From assembly GCF_051251565.1 (NCBI RefSeq), contig NZ_JBPOFB010000002.1, positions 1 to 64,000 on the forward strand: 64,000 bases of DNA. Direction: 5' to 3'. This stretch comes from Marivita sp051251565 (lineage in GTDB: Bacteria > Pseudomonadota > Alphaproteobacteria > Rhodobacterales > Rhodobacteraceae). Below the pieces are notes generated by a model. That model saw only the letters and a program-made list of their open reading frames with translations, searched no databases and had not been told where the DNA came from. Positions 24,703 through 33,513 of this stretch are shown here, one piece after another (the first letter of the stretch is position 1; the number at the start of each line of letters is the position of its first letter). The translations under genes and the position numbers were made by a program.

Positions 24703-24747
24703 TAGGGTTGTCGGCCCGTGCACTGTCAAGAAAATTCCGTTGATTAT

Positions 24748-24765
24748 TTTACTAACTTTGGTAAA
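24748..24765. promoter_or_regulatory. Candidate operator in the hydrolase/RpiR divergent promoter
   Basis: An imperfect 18-bp palindrome TTTACTAA-CT-TTGGTAAA (one mismatch per arm of eight) lies in the AT-rich 95-base divergent spacer 24703-24797, 33 bases before the rpiR-type gene. Its position fits binding by that regulator to control both directions. No experimental consensus is available to me. Confidence 0.45.
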
Positions 24766-24797
24766 GCTGTAACGATTGCTACAAAAGGCGTCAAAGC

Positions 24798-25667
24798 ATG
24801 GCAAAACCTCTTTCGGTCAAGGACCGTCTGCACGATCAGGCCGGTGCGCTCACCCCGGCGGAACGGCAATTGTCCAGCATTCTGATGCGTGATTATCCTG
24901 TGGGTGGCTTGCAATCTATCACGCGTGTCGCAGAGGCGGCGGGTGTGTCCACGCCAACGGTGATCCGCTTGGCACGCAAGCTTGGGTTTGACGGATTTCC
25001 GGAATTGCAGGCCGCCATGCGCGATGAGGCGTCGGCGCAGTTCAAAACCCCAATCCGCAAGCGCGAAGGGTGGGGCGATGCAAAACCGGGATCGGCCGCA
25101 TTCAAGGCGTTTGCCGAAGCTGTGTTTGACAATCTAAGCCGCACCATCGACCGGCTGGAGCCGGGAACGCTTGATGCAATTGCCGGGGTTCTGGCCGATC
25201 GTCAACGGCCAGTCTACCTGTCTGGGGGGCGGATCACGCGGTCCAATGCGGACTACTTCTATAACCATCTTCAGATCATCCGCCCCGGTGTGACCCTTTT
25301 GGGGGCGTCACCCAATGTTTGGCCGCAATACATTCTCGACATGGACCAAGCGTCGGTTCTGATCCTGTTCGACATCCGGCGCTATGAGCGTGATTTGGAA
25401 CGGCTGGCCGAACTGGCCAAGGAACGCGAGGCGGCGATTATTTTGTTCACCGACCAATGGGGGTCGCCGATTGCGCGTCTGGCTGACCATGTGGTCAACG
25501 CGATGATCGAAGTGCCCTCAAGTTGGGATTCGACGCTGGCCATCAACCTTGTGATCGAAGCCCTAATTGCTGAGGTTCAGACAAGGGTGTCGGATACTGC
25601 GCAGGAACGGATTGAGGCGTTGGAGGATATGTTCCGGTCTACCCGCATCTTCCGAAAGTCAACCTGA
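24798..25667 (+). CDS. MurR/RpiR-family transcriptional regulator
   Basis: A regulator of 289 residues. The N-terminal helix-turn-helix domain (about 1-78) shows RVAEAAGVSTPTVIRLARKLGFDGFPELQ, and a SIS sugar-phosphate-binding domain follows (about 130-255; YLSGGRITRSNADYF). RpiR proteins usually sense phosphorylated sugars, but relatives beside amine and amino-acid catabolic operons also exist. Divergence from the amidohydrolase-TRAP operon makes that operon the likely target. Its 3' end overlaps the convergent Na/Pi cotransporter gene by 9 bases. Confidence 0.9.
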   Translation: MAKPLSVKDRLHDQAGALTPAERQLSSILMRDYPVGGLQSITRVAEAAGVSTPTVIRLARKLGFDGFPELQAAMRDEASAQFKTPIRKREGWGDAKPGSAAFKAFAEAVFDNLSRTIDRLEPGTLDAIAGVLADRQRPVYLSGGRITRSNADYFYNHLQIIRPGVTLLGASPNVWPQYILDMDQASVLILFDIRRYERDLERLAELAKEREAAIILFTDQWGSPIARLADHVVNAMIEVPSSWDSTLAINLVIEALIAEVQTRVSDTAQERIEALEDMFRSTRIFRKST

Positions 25668-27320
25668 CGGCACATCGTCTGCAAGCCGACTGTCCAACAA
25701 TTGCCCTTCGCGCAGCAGGATCGGATGAGCAACGGTCACGATCCAGGAATGCATTTCCTTGAGCGTATACGCAGTTTCGATATGCACATCGCTGGAGGCA
25801 AAGCTTTCGGGCACACCCGCGCTTAGGCGTTTGAGGTGCTCCTTGCGGGTCTTGCGTTCAAGCCGTGCCATTTCGGTCTTTTCCTCAAGCAGTTGTCGCG
25901 CGCCGACAAGATCGTTGCTGATCAGCACGCTCGACGCGGTTTCGAGGTTCTGGCACAGCCTTGCGTAAATCGTGGACAGTTCGGCAAAGCCTTCCTTTGA
26001 GAAAGAAATGCCCTGGTCCGATTTCTCTTGCGCCAGTGGCAAGAGCCGTTTGACCAGCAGATCACCTGCCGCCTCAAGCGCGATGGCGTAATCCACCAGC
26101 GCGCGCAATTCGCGCTTTTCCGATTTCTGCATCGCATGATGTGGCAGTTCGGTGGCAAAGAGTCGGATGTCGTCCAATGCGGTGTTCAACACTTGATCTT
26201 CTGCGGTCAGTGCGCGGGCCTGATCGCGATCGTATTTCTGGTAAAGGTCCATCACCGGGGCCAGCATTTCGGACAGCACATCGGCCATGCGGATCACCTC
26301 GCGGCGCAGGCAGGCCAAGGCACGCACCGGAGTGTCTGTGCTGCCCGGATCAAGGTGTGACCTGTGCAATGGTGCGGCCACATGTGGCGCTTGCACGTCC
26401 GGCACAAGCCGCAATAGCGCGGTGTTCAGCGGTTTGGCCAACAAGATGAGTGTTAGGACCAGCGTGTTAAAGCCGATATGTACCGCGACGAGCATGGCAT
26501 CGTCCCCCATCGGAGGAAGGGCGGTAGGCAGTCCGAACCTGTCAATCGCGGTTGCCGCGATCAGCGCCGCGATGCCGCGCAGAATCAGATTGGCCAGCGG
26601 AATGCGCCGCACCACTGGAACGGCCCGACGGGTGAGCCAGACCGGGATCACTGCTGACCCAAGATTTGCCCCGAGCACCAGCGATATCCCCGCCGCCAAT
26701 GGCAGTGCGCCGATGCCAACCACCGTCACGGTCATCAGGATCGTGGCAACCGAGCTGTGCATGACAAAGGCAAGCGCCGCCCCAGTGAGAAATGCGGTCA
26801 CAAAATCGCGTTCGAAATACCCGGCAAGGGCAGGCAGAATGGCGCTGTCGCGCACTGGCTCGACCGCTTCGCGCAGATAGCGCAGGGCAATCAGGATCAA
26901 CGCAACGCCAACAAGGATGCGCCCCACTTGCTTCCAATTCCGTGTCTGCGATTTCAGGAAAAGCAGCCCCCCGATCGCAAGAAGCGCAGGCACCAATTCC
27001 TGAAGTGGGAAAGACAGCAGCATGATCAGCAGTGCTGACCCCAGATCTCCGCCCAGAACCAACGCAAGTCCTGATGCAAAGGTCAGTCCTCCTGTGCCTG
27101 CAAACCCTGCAACCAGAAGCGTCACCGCAGCCGAGCTTTGCAGCACCATCGCCATCAGGAGCCCTGACGCCATCATCGTGATCGTGCCACGCGGCCGGCC
27201 AATTGCGCGGTGCAGCCGCGGGCCAAAGGCGCGTTCAATTCCGGTGCGTACCATGCGCACGGCAAAAAGCAGCAACAGAACCGCGCCAGAGAGATGTAGA
27301 AGGAAGATCAGGATTTGCAT
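25659..27320 (-). CDS. Na+/phosphate cotransporter family protein with PhoU-like domain
   Basis: A membrane protein of 553 residues. Two inverted Na/Pi-cotransporter repeats occupy about 1-310, each with the QSS-type motif (VLQSSAAVTLLVAGFAGTG and MHSSVATILMTVTVVG) and a GxNLGSA-type follow-on. A cytoplasmic PhoU-like helical domain covers about 340-540. These NptA-like proteins move phosphate with Na+, and bacterial members have been linked to phosphate efflux. The gene is 14 bases downstream of the DMT transporter at the end of the phosphonate operon, where phosphate released by PhnA would accumulate, so export of excess phosphate is plausible but inferred. Confidence 0.9.
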   Translation of the reverse strand: MQILIFLLHLSGAVLLLLFAVRMVRTGIERAFGPRLHRAIGRPRGTITMMASGLLMAMVLQSSAAVTLLVAGFAGTGGLTFASGLALVLGGDLGSALLIMLLSFPLQELVPALLAIGGLLFLKSQTRNWKQVGRILVGVALILIALRYLREAVEPVRDSAILPALAGYFERDFVTAFLTGAALAFVMHSSVATILMTVTVVGIGALPLAAGISLVLGANLGSAVIPVWLTRRAVPVVRRIPLANLILRGIAALIAATAIDRFGLPTALPPMGDDAMLVAVHIGFNTLVLTLILLAKPLNTALLRLVPDVQAPHVAAPLHRSHLDPGSTDTPVRALACLRREVIRMADVLSEMLAPVMDLYQKYDRDQARALTAEDQVLNTALDDIRLFATELPHHAMQKSEKRELRALVDYAIALEAAGDLLVKRLLPLAQEKSDQGISFSKEGFAELSTIYARLCQNLETASSVLISNDLVGARQLLEEKTEMARLERKTRKEHLKRLSAGVPESFASSDVHIETAYTLKEMHSWIVTVAHPILLREGQLLDSRLADDVPSG

Positions 27321-27334
27321 GATGTTTCAGGTTT

Positions 27335-28162
27335 TCAGGACAGCGAGAGGATCACAACCCCGCAGGCGACGATGGTTGCGGCCAAGAGGCGGCGCTGTGC
27401 CGGGCCTTCGCCCAACCAGAACACGCCGATCAGGGCTGCGAAGATGACAGATGTTTCGCGCACGGCGGACACGATGCCGATGGGGGCCAGTGTCTTGGCA
27501 AAAAGTGCCAATCCGTAGGCTAGGCCCGAGATCACGCCGCCTGCCAGCCCGAGGGTCAGCGCTTTGCTGCTGATCGCGCGGGCCCGATCGAAGCGCGAGG
27601 CGAGGACAAACACGGCCACGCAGATCTCGGCGGCAAAGAGCCAGACCACATAGCCGATGGGGGTGCCGGACAGGCGAATGCCGATCCCGTCCACGATGGA
27701 ATAGGCGGCGATGATGCCCGATGTCAGCAGCGCAGCGCCGATCCCGCGCTTGTCGGCATAGCGCACGGCGGCCAAGATCATGATCCCGGCAGAGACCGTC
27801 AGAATCCCGATCCATGCCCAGAGTGACAGATATTCATCGGCCCACACCATTGCGCCCAGCGCCACCATCACCGGCGCTGTGCCGCGGGCGATGGGATAGA
27901 TCAGAGACAGATCGCCGAAGCGATACGAGACATTGAGGAAATAGTAATAGGCCCAGTGGATCACGGTTGACGCGATGATGAACGGAAACGCCTGGGCAAC
28001 TGGTACAGGGACAAACGGCAACAGCAGCAACGCTGGCACGCAATGCCCGGTGGCCACCAACCCCAACGTAATCGCCCGGTCGCCAGACGCCTTGACCAAC
28101 GCGTTCCACAGCGCATGCAACAGCGCGGCAAGAAGGACGATGGCAAGAACGGCAGTGGTCAC
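27335..28162 (-). CDS. EamA/DMT-family transporter
   Basis: A membrane protein of 275 residues with ten predicted helices arranged as two EamA repeats (LLAALLHALWNALVKASGDR at the start, SGIIAAYSIVDGIGIRL at the repeat boundary). It begins with GTG that overlaps the upstream gene's stop (GTGA). Drug/metabolite transporters move small metabolites in either direction. Inside a phosphonate operon that lacks a classical phosphonate ABC system in this window, it may import aminoethylphosphonate or export an intermediate. The direction cannot be read from the sequence. Confidence 0.88.
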   Translation of the reverse strand: MTTAVLAIVLLAALLHALWNALVKASGDRAITLGLVATGHCVPALLLLPFVPVPVAQAFPFIIASTVIHWAYYYFLNVSYRFGDLSLIYPIARGTAPVMVALGAMVWADEYLSLWAWIGILTVSAGIMILAAVRYADKRGIGAALLTSGIIAAYSIVDGIGIRLSGTPIGYVVWLFAAEICVAVFVLASRFDRARAISSKALTLGLAGGVISGLAYGLALFAKTLAPIGIVSAVRETSVIFAALIGVFWLGEGPAQRRLLAATIVACGVVILSLS

Positions 28163-29505
28163 CCTTGGGCCTTGATGGCGTCGATGACGACGGTGAGCGC
28201 TGCGTCGAGGTCTTGTTTGTCGATGACCAGCGGAGGCGACAGAGTCAAGACATTGCCCGCGCTGATCTTGAAGCTGAGACCGTGGTCGAGACAGGTGTAG
28301 TAAATGCGTTCTGCCCGGTCTGGATCGGGCGTGCGGCTTTCTTTGTCGGTCACGATCTCGACGCCAAACATCAGGCCACGCCCGCGAATGTCACCGACAT
28401 TTGGGTGGTCTTGAAGCGCGCTTTTCAGGCGGTCTTGGGCATGCGTGCCGAGGCTGGCCGCGCGGTCGACCAGCCCTTCGTCTTCTATGATGTCCAGCGT
28501 TGTCAGTGCGGCCCGCGCTGTCATGGGGTTCTTTTCGTGTGTGTAGTGACCGATGGCGAAATCGCCTGCCACGTTCAAACGTTCATGCGCAAGGATGGCC
28601 GCAATGGGCAGCATCCCGCCGCCAAGCGCTTTGCCCAGCACCACGATGTCGGGGGTGATGTCGTCATGATCAAACGCGAACATCTTGCCGGTTTTGCCAA
28701 GGCCTGTTGGGATCTCGTCCATGATGAGCAGCGCGCCCTGTTTGTGGCAGGCGTTTTGCACCGCTTGCCAGTAGCCCGGCGGAGGCACGACAGGAACGGC
28801 GCGCATGGGTTCGGCGATAACGGCAGCGACATCGCCTTCGCGCTCAAGGGCGTATTCGACCATCTTGGCGCAGGCGAGGGCGCAGGTTTCCGGGCCCGGA
28901 TGGCCGTAGGCGCAGTGGTAGCAGTGGAAGGGTGCGACGTGTTCTGCGCCGGGCAGAAGCGGACCAGCAATGTGACTGCGGAAGGTCGCTTCGCCGCCGA
29001 CGCTGGACGCGCCAAACCCTGCTCCATGAAACGCGTCCCAAAAGCTGATGGTTTTAAATCGACCGGTGGCGGCACGGGCAAGTCGGAGTGCCACTTCAAC
29101 CGCGTCTGATCCGCCTGTGGTGAAAAGGACTTTGTTCAGGTTGCCGGGGGCGAGTGTGCCAAGGCGTTCGGCCAGCGTGACGGACACATCATTGGTGAAG
29201 CGGCGGGGCGAAAAGGGCAACGCGTCGATCTGATCTTTCACCGCCTGCACAAGGCGCGGGTGGCCGTATCCGATATGGTGCACGGAATTGCCGTGGAAAT
29301 CCATGAAGCGGCGGCCAGAGGTGTCTTCGATCCAGATGCCTTCGGCCTTGGCGATGGTGCTGAGGCAGGGTGAGGACAGCGACTGGTGCAGGAAGGCGTT
29401 CGCATCGCGGGCGAGCAGGTCGCGCGTCTCATTATGCGTCTCGCGCGCGGACCAATCGGCCCGCGCGGCGCTTGTGTTGGCTTCGCTTTCGGTGTGGCGG
29501 ATCAC
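28159..29505 (-). CDS. pbfA: Class III aminotransferase-fold PLP enzyme, PbfA-like
   Basis: A PLP enzyme of about 448 residues with class III (omega) aminotransferase features: the FHGNSVHHIGYGHPRL segment, TTGGSDAVEVALRLAR, Asp in LIMDEIPTG, and the Schiff-base Lys in VVLGKALGGGMLPIAA. In phnW-phnY-phnA operons, the class III member often is PbfA, which eliminates ammonia from (R)-2-amino-1-hydroxyethylphosphonate to give phosphonoacetaldehyde. The operon position gives that reading; an ordinary aminotransferase remains possible. No ATG is available. GTG 29505 forms a GTGA overlap with the phnY stop, and GTG 29514 is three codons longer. Confidence 0.8.
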   Translation of the reverse strand: MIRHTESEANTSAARADWSARETHNETRDLLARDANAFLHQSLSSPCLSTIAKAEGIWIEDTSGRRFMDFHGNSVHHIGYGHPRLVQAVKDQIDALPFSPRRFTNDVSVTLAERLGTLAPGNLNKVLFTTGGSDAVEVALRLARAATGRFKTISFWDAFHGAGFGASSVGGEATFRSHIAGPLLPGAEHVAPFHCYHCAYGHPGPETCALACAKMVEYALEREGDVAAVIAEPMRAVPVVPPPGYWQAVQNACHKQGALLIMDEIPTGLGKTGKMFAFDHDDITPDIVVLGKALGGGMLPIAAILAHERLNVAGDFAIGHYTHEKNPMTARAALTTLDIIEDEGLVDRAASLGTHAQDRLKSALQDHPNVGDIRGRGLMFGVEIVTDKESRTPDPDRAERIYYTCLDHGLSFKISAGNVLTLSPPLVIDKQDLDAALTVVIDAIKAQG

Positions 29506-30944
29506 CCCGGCCACGGCAGGCTGTAGGTTTTGACGTTGGTGAAGAACTTCATCGCTTCGATGACGCCTTCTTTGACGCCATTGCCGCTATCCTTGATGCC
29601 GCCGAAGGGGGACATCTCGATCCGGTAGCCGGGCTGTTCCCAGATGTTGCAGGTGCCGACGTTGAGGCCGTTGATATAGGCAATCGCGCGGTTCAGATCG
29701 TTGGTGCAGACGCCAGAGCTGAGACCGAAATCGGTACTGTTGGAGATGCGCATCACCTCTGCGTCGTCGTCGGGCACGCGCACGATGGGGATGATGGGGC
29801 CGAAGGTTTCCTCCATCACCAGTTCGCTGTCGTGGGGGACGTTATCGACCACTATAGGCGGGAGGAGCGCGCCTTTGCGTTCGGGATGGTAGAGGATGTT
29901 TGCGCCTTGGTCGGCAGCCATGTAGACGCGCTTTTCGAACAGCTCTGCGGCTTGTGCATGGATTACGCAGCCAAGCTCGGTTTCAGGATCCTGCGGGTCG
30001 CCGAATTTGATCTTCTTGGCCTTCTCGACCACCAGCGGCACGAATCTGTCGGCGACACTTTCCTGCACAAGAATGCGCTTGATCGCGGTGCAGCGTTGGC
30101 CGGAATTGCCTGTGGCCCCGGCCACAGCGATGGTCGCGGCTTTGTCGAGGTCAGCGTCAGTCAGATCGTTGCAGATGATCAGGGGATCGTTGCCGCCGAG
30201 TTCGAGCGCCGTGCGTTTGTAACCGGCTTTTGAGGCTATGAGTTTGCCCACTGGCACGCCGCCAGTGAAGGTGATGATGTCGATATGTTCATTGGTGATC
30301 ATCTCGTCGCCGATATCGGCGGGCATGCCTGTGACCACCTGGAACATCTCAGGTGGCAGGCCTGCCTCATAGAGAATATCCGCCAGTGTTAGAGCCGTAA
30401 GTGGGGTCAGTTCGGTCGGCTTGCACACCATGCAGTTGTTGGTCGCAATCGACGGCGCGATCTTGTGGCTGACCATGTTCAGCGGATGGTTGAACGGGGT
30501 GATGGCGCTGATCGCACCCACGGGTTCGCGCATGGTGAAGATTTTGCGTGCCTTGCCGTTATGGGTCAGGTCACACGAGAAAATCTCGCCATCGTCCTTG
30601 AGCGCTTCGGCGGCAGCAAATTGGTAGACGTCCTGCGCGCGCTTGGTCTCGTAAATGGCATGCTGGTGGCAGATGCCCAGTTCCAGCACCAGCCACTTGG
30701 CAAGGTAATCGCGGCGCTCGCCGATCAGCTCCCCCGCCTTTTGCAGGATCTGGCTGCGCTCGTAGCGGGTGAGTTTGGACTGATAATTTGCCGCAATCTC
30801 GAACGCTTTGCGGGCGTGTTCGGCGGTTCCCATAGGGACGGTGCCGATCACCTCGTTGGTGTACGGGTAGCGGACTTCGAGGCGCGCATCGGTATCGACC
30901 ATTTCGCCACCAATGCGCATCGTCTCGTGACGGATGTCGGTCAT
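29502..30944 (-). CDS. phnY: Phosphonoacetaldehyde dehydrogenase PhnY
   Basis: An aldehyde-dehydrogenase-superfamily enzyme of 480 residues with Glu248 (ALELGGNDP) and nucleophilic Cys285 (NSGQRCTAIKR), plus FNHPLN in the cofactor region. Placed between phnA and the PbfA-like gene, it should oxidise phosphonoacetaldehyde to phosphonoacetate with NAD. The length and Cys position match PhnY of the PhnWAY pathway. Its start overlaps the phnA stop (ATGA). Confidence 0.93.
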   Translation of the reverse strand: MTDIRHETMRIGGEMVDTDARLEVRYPYTNEVIGTVPMGTAEHARKAFEIAANYQSKLTRYERSQILQKAGELIGERRDYLAKWLVLELGICHQHAIYETKRAQDVYQFAAAEALKDDGEIFSCDLTHNGKARKIFTMREPVGAISAITPFNHPLNMVSHKIAPSIATNNCMVCKPTELTPLTALTLADILYEAGLPPEMFQVVTGMPADIGDEMITNEHIDIITFTGGVPVGKLIASKAGYKRTALELGGNDPLIICNDLTDADLDKAATIAVAGATGNSGQRCTAIKRILVQESVADRFVPLVVEKAKKIKFGDPQDPETELGCVIHAQAAELFEKRVYMAADQGANILYHPERKGALLPPIVVDNVPHDSELVMEETFGPIIPIVRVPDDDAEVMRISNSTDFGLSSGVCTNDLNRAIAYINGLNVGTCNIWEQPGYRIEMSPFGGIKDSGNGVKEGVIEAMKFFTNVKTYSLPWPG

Positions 30945-32200
30945 GCGTCGACCTCTTCCAGAGCGGCAGCTGTTGTGGCGTAGAAGAACGCATCGAAATT
31001 GCGCAATATCGGTGCGTTTGGCAAATCAATCACGCGGTTTACGATGAACGGGACTTCCTGTTCGGTCAGGCCGCCATGCGACCGCAGCGGTTCCTTGAGC
31101 GCGGCAAGATCATGGCGATGGGCGGAGGTGCCGATGGTCATGTTCTCGGTCGAGATCATGACGATGTCACCGATGCGGTCTGCGGGCAGGTCGTATTTTT
31201 GCACAGCCGTGGCTTTATCCACCACTTCGAGCATTTCTGGCAGGGCAGAGAGGCGGGTGATGATGTCGGCCTGATCCGCGCCTTCGGGCAGGTAGGCCGT
31301 TGCAAACGCGCCCAGCGCGCCGTGGTGCACCACGTAGGGATCGGTGATCGGCAGGATCACCCGCGCGGCGGCCTCGCCCAGCCATTCGTCCAGCAAGTCT
31401 TGGACGTAGATCACCGCTGGATCACCGTTTGCGTCATGCTTGGGTTTCATGCCGTGATCGGCGGTGACGACGATGGCCGCGCCCATAGCATCCAGTTCGG
31501 TCAGGTACTTGTCGAACATCGCGTAGAAGTCTTTCGCACCCTTTTCGTTCGGGGCAAACTTGTGCTGGATGTAGTCGGTTGTGGACAGATACATCACGTC
31601 TGGCTTCCACTCTTTCAGCAGTTTCACGCCGGCGGCAAAGACAAATTCGCTGAGTTCTGACGAATAGACCTCTGGCACTGGCAGGCCCATCCAGGCGCAG
31701 GCGTTCTCAATCCCATGTTCAGCCTTGGTGGTGGTGTCGGACTTTTCGGTCGAGAACGCGATGGCGCGGTCTTCGTCGAACTTTAGGCCTGCACCGAGCA
31801 ATGCGCGCAGTTTGTCCTTGGCGGTCACAACAGCAACGCGGGCACCTGCCTCGTAGAACTTAGAAAATATCGTCGGTGCGCGCAGGAAGCGCACGTCGTT
31901 CATCATGACTTCCTCGCCCGTGTCCGGGTCATAGAGGAAGTTGCCGCAGATGCCGTGCACCGAAGGCGGGCGACCTGTGGCGATGGACATATTGTTTGGG
32001 TTGGTGAAGGACGGGATCACCGAATGGGCCAGACGGGCTGTCCCGGTTTCGCGGATGCGCTTGAGGGTCGGCATCAGGCCTTCGGCAATCGCAACCTCAA
32101 GGTATTCGGGTTCGCACCCGTCCAGACAGATCGCAATCGCGCAGGTCTCTGGTATTGGGTAGGTGCGATCATTGGCAATCACGGGCGTGTTCATTTGCAT
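30941..32200 (-). CDS. phnA: Phosphonoacetate hydrolase PhnA
   Basis: An alkaline-phosphatase-superfamily, Zn-dependent enzyme of 419 residues that cleaves the C-P bond of phosphonoacetate to acetate and phosphate (EC 3.11.1.2). The metal and nucleophile set is visible: Asp27 (CLDGCEPEY), nucleophile Thr66 (PSFTNPNNMSIATG), STTDYIQHKFAP and VTADHGMKPKH. It is 10 bases downstream of phnW. The acetate and phosphate it releases would feed central metabolism and the Na/Pi transporter at the operon end. Confidence 0.95.
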   Translation of the reverse strand: MQMNTPVIANDRTYPIPETCAIAICLDGCEPEYLEVAIAEGLMPTLKRIRETGTARLAHSVIPSFTNPNNMSIATGRPPSVHGICGNFLYDPDTGEEVMMNDVRFLRAPTIFSKFYEAGARVAVVTAKDKLRALLGAGLKFDEDRAIAFSTEKSDTTTKAEHGIENACAWMGLPVPEVYSSELSEFVFAAGVKLLKEWKPDVMYLSTTDYIQHKFAPNEKGAKDFYAMFDKYLTELDAMGAAIVVTADHGMKPKHDANGDPAVIYVQDLLDEWLGEAAARVILPITDPYVVHHGALGAFATAYLPEGADQADIITRLSALPEMLEVVDKATAVQKYDLPADRIGDIVMISTENMTIGTSAHRHDLAALKEPLRSHGGLTEQEVPFIVNRVIDLPNAPILRNFDAFFYATTAAALEEVDA

Positions 32201-32210
32201 GTCGGTTCCT

Positions 32211-33392
32211 TCAGGCGGCGAGTTTCTTGCGTTCTTCCAAGGCAGCGATGGGGGGTGCCGCGGTTTGGACGTTCATATCGGTCAGGGCATCGCGCGCGGC
32301 GTCCACCACGCGGCGCATGACGTGTTCATCCATCTGGCCAATCACCCCGATGCGAAAGCTGTCCACGACAGTCAACTTTCCGGGGTAGATGATAAAGCCG
32401 CGCGCCTTCATGGCGTCATAAAAGCCTTGGAAGGTAAAGTTCGGATCGGCCGGGCAGAAAAAGGTCACGATGATCGGGCTGAGCCAGCGGTCGGCCAAGA
32501 GAGTCTCGAACCCCAGATCGCGCATGCCTTGCACCATGACATCGCGGTTTTTGGTGTAGCGCGCGCCACGGGCAGGAACGCCGCCTTCGGCCTCGTGCAA
32601 ATTCAGCGCGGTGAGAAAGGCGGCAACCACATGGGTGGGCGGCGTAAAGCGCCACTGGCCGGTTTTTTCCAGTGCCGCCCATTGCGCATGCACGTCGAGC
32701 GACAGGGAATGCGAGTTGCCTTTGGACGTTGCGATTTCGTCTTTACAGGCGATGACAAAGCCGAAGCCGGGTACGCCTTCTATGCATTTGTTGGCGGACG
32801 AAACGAACGCGGCGCAATTGAGTTTGATAGGGTCGAGTGGGAGAGCGCCAAAGGCCGACATAGAGTCAATCAAGAGTTTTCTGCCTGCTTTTTGCACGGC
32901 CTCTGCGATTTCCTCAATCGGGTTCAGGATGCCACTGGAGGTTTCGCAATGGATCGCAAGAACGTGGGTGATGGTGGAATCATTGGCGAGGATTGCAGCA
33001 ACCTCTTCCCCGCGCGGAGGCAGGTAATCGCCCTTGTCGAGCAGATGACATTCGCGCCCGAGATAGCCAAGCGTTTGCGCCGCGCGCAGGCCATAAGCGC
33101 CGTTGGCCAGCACCAGTACCTTGCCCTCACGTGGCACGAAACTTCCCAGCATCGCCTCAACACAATAACTGCCCGAGCCTTGGATCGGCACGCAATCGTA
33201 GTCAGGTGCACCATCGCCGATCAGAGCCAACAAACGGTTGCGCATGTCGCGGGTCATGGCGCGGAAATCATCGTCCCAGCTGCCCCAGTCTTTGAGCATG
33301 GCCTGCTTGACCGCATAGGACGTGGTCAGCGGGCCAGGGGTCAGAAGATACGGTTCCCCGAGTTCGGGTTCTGGCAGGGGCGTTTCAGACAT
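32211..33392 (-). CDS. phnW: 2-aminoethylphosphonate-pyruvate aminotransferase PhnW
   Basis: A fold-type I PLP enzyme of 393 residues that transfers the amino group of 2-aminoethylphosphonate to pyruvate, giving phosphonoacetaldehyde and alanine (EC 2.6.1.37). The N-terminal YLLTPGPLTTS is diagnostic. Asp176 (LLIDSMSAFGALP) and Schiff-base Lys202 (SSANKCIEGVPGFGF) complete the site. I chose ATG 33392, nearest the family N-terminus; an in-frame ATG at 33443 would add 17 residues, and neither has a strong ribosome site. It heads the phosphonate operon and is divergent from a LysR gene. Confidence 0.95.
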   Translation of the reverse strand: MSETPLPEPELGEPYLLTPGPLTTSYAVKQAMLKDWGSWDDDFRAMTRDMRNRLLALIGDGAPDYDCVPIQGSGSYCVEAMLGSFVPREGKVLVLANGAYGLRAAQTLGYLGRECHLLDKGDYLPPRGEEVAAILANDSTITHVLAIHCETSSGILNPIEEIAEAVQKAGRKLLIDSMSAFGALPLDPIKLNCAAFVSSANKCIEGVPGFGFVIACKDEIATSKGNSHSLSLDVHAQWAALEKTGQWRFTPPTHVVAAFLTALNLHEAEGGVPARGARYTKNRDVMVQGMRDLGFETLLADRWLSPIIVTFFCPADPNFTFQGFYDAMKARGFIIYPGKLTVVDSFRIGVIGQMDEHVMRRVVDAARDALTDMNVQTAAPPIAALEERKKLAA

Positions 33393-33475
33393 GGCGCAGA
33401 TCCAGTGCTGTTGTTCCACCTGATATGCGGTGGCAACTGACATATGTAAAATCTTTGTTCTCTATTGATTGATAA

Positions 33476-33489
33476 GATATACCTATATC
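33476..33489. promoter_or_regulatory. Candidate operator in the phnW/LysR divergent spacer
   Basis: A perfect inverted repeat GATATA-CC-TATATC lies 24 bases before the LysR start, within the AT-rich divergent region 33393-33513; ACATATGT (33440-33447) is a second small palindrome. LysR proteins usually bind such dyads between themselves and the operon they control. The assignment is by position only. Confidence 0.4.
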
Positions 33490-33513
33490 GAAGCCACACC
33501 CTGCGGAGGTCCC

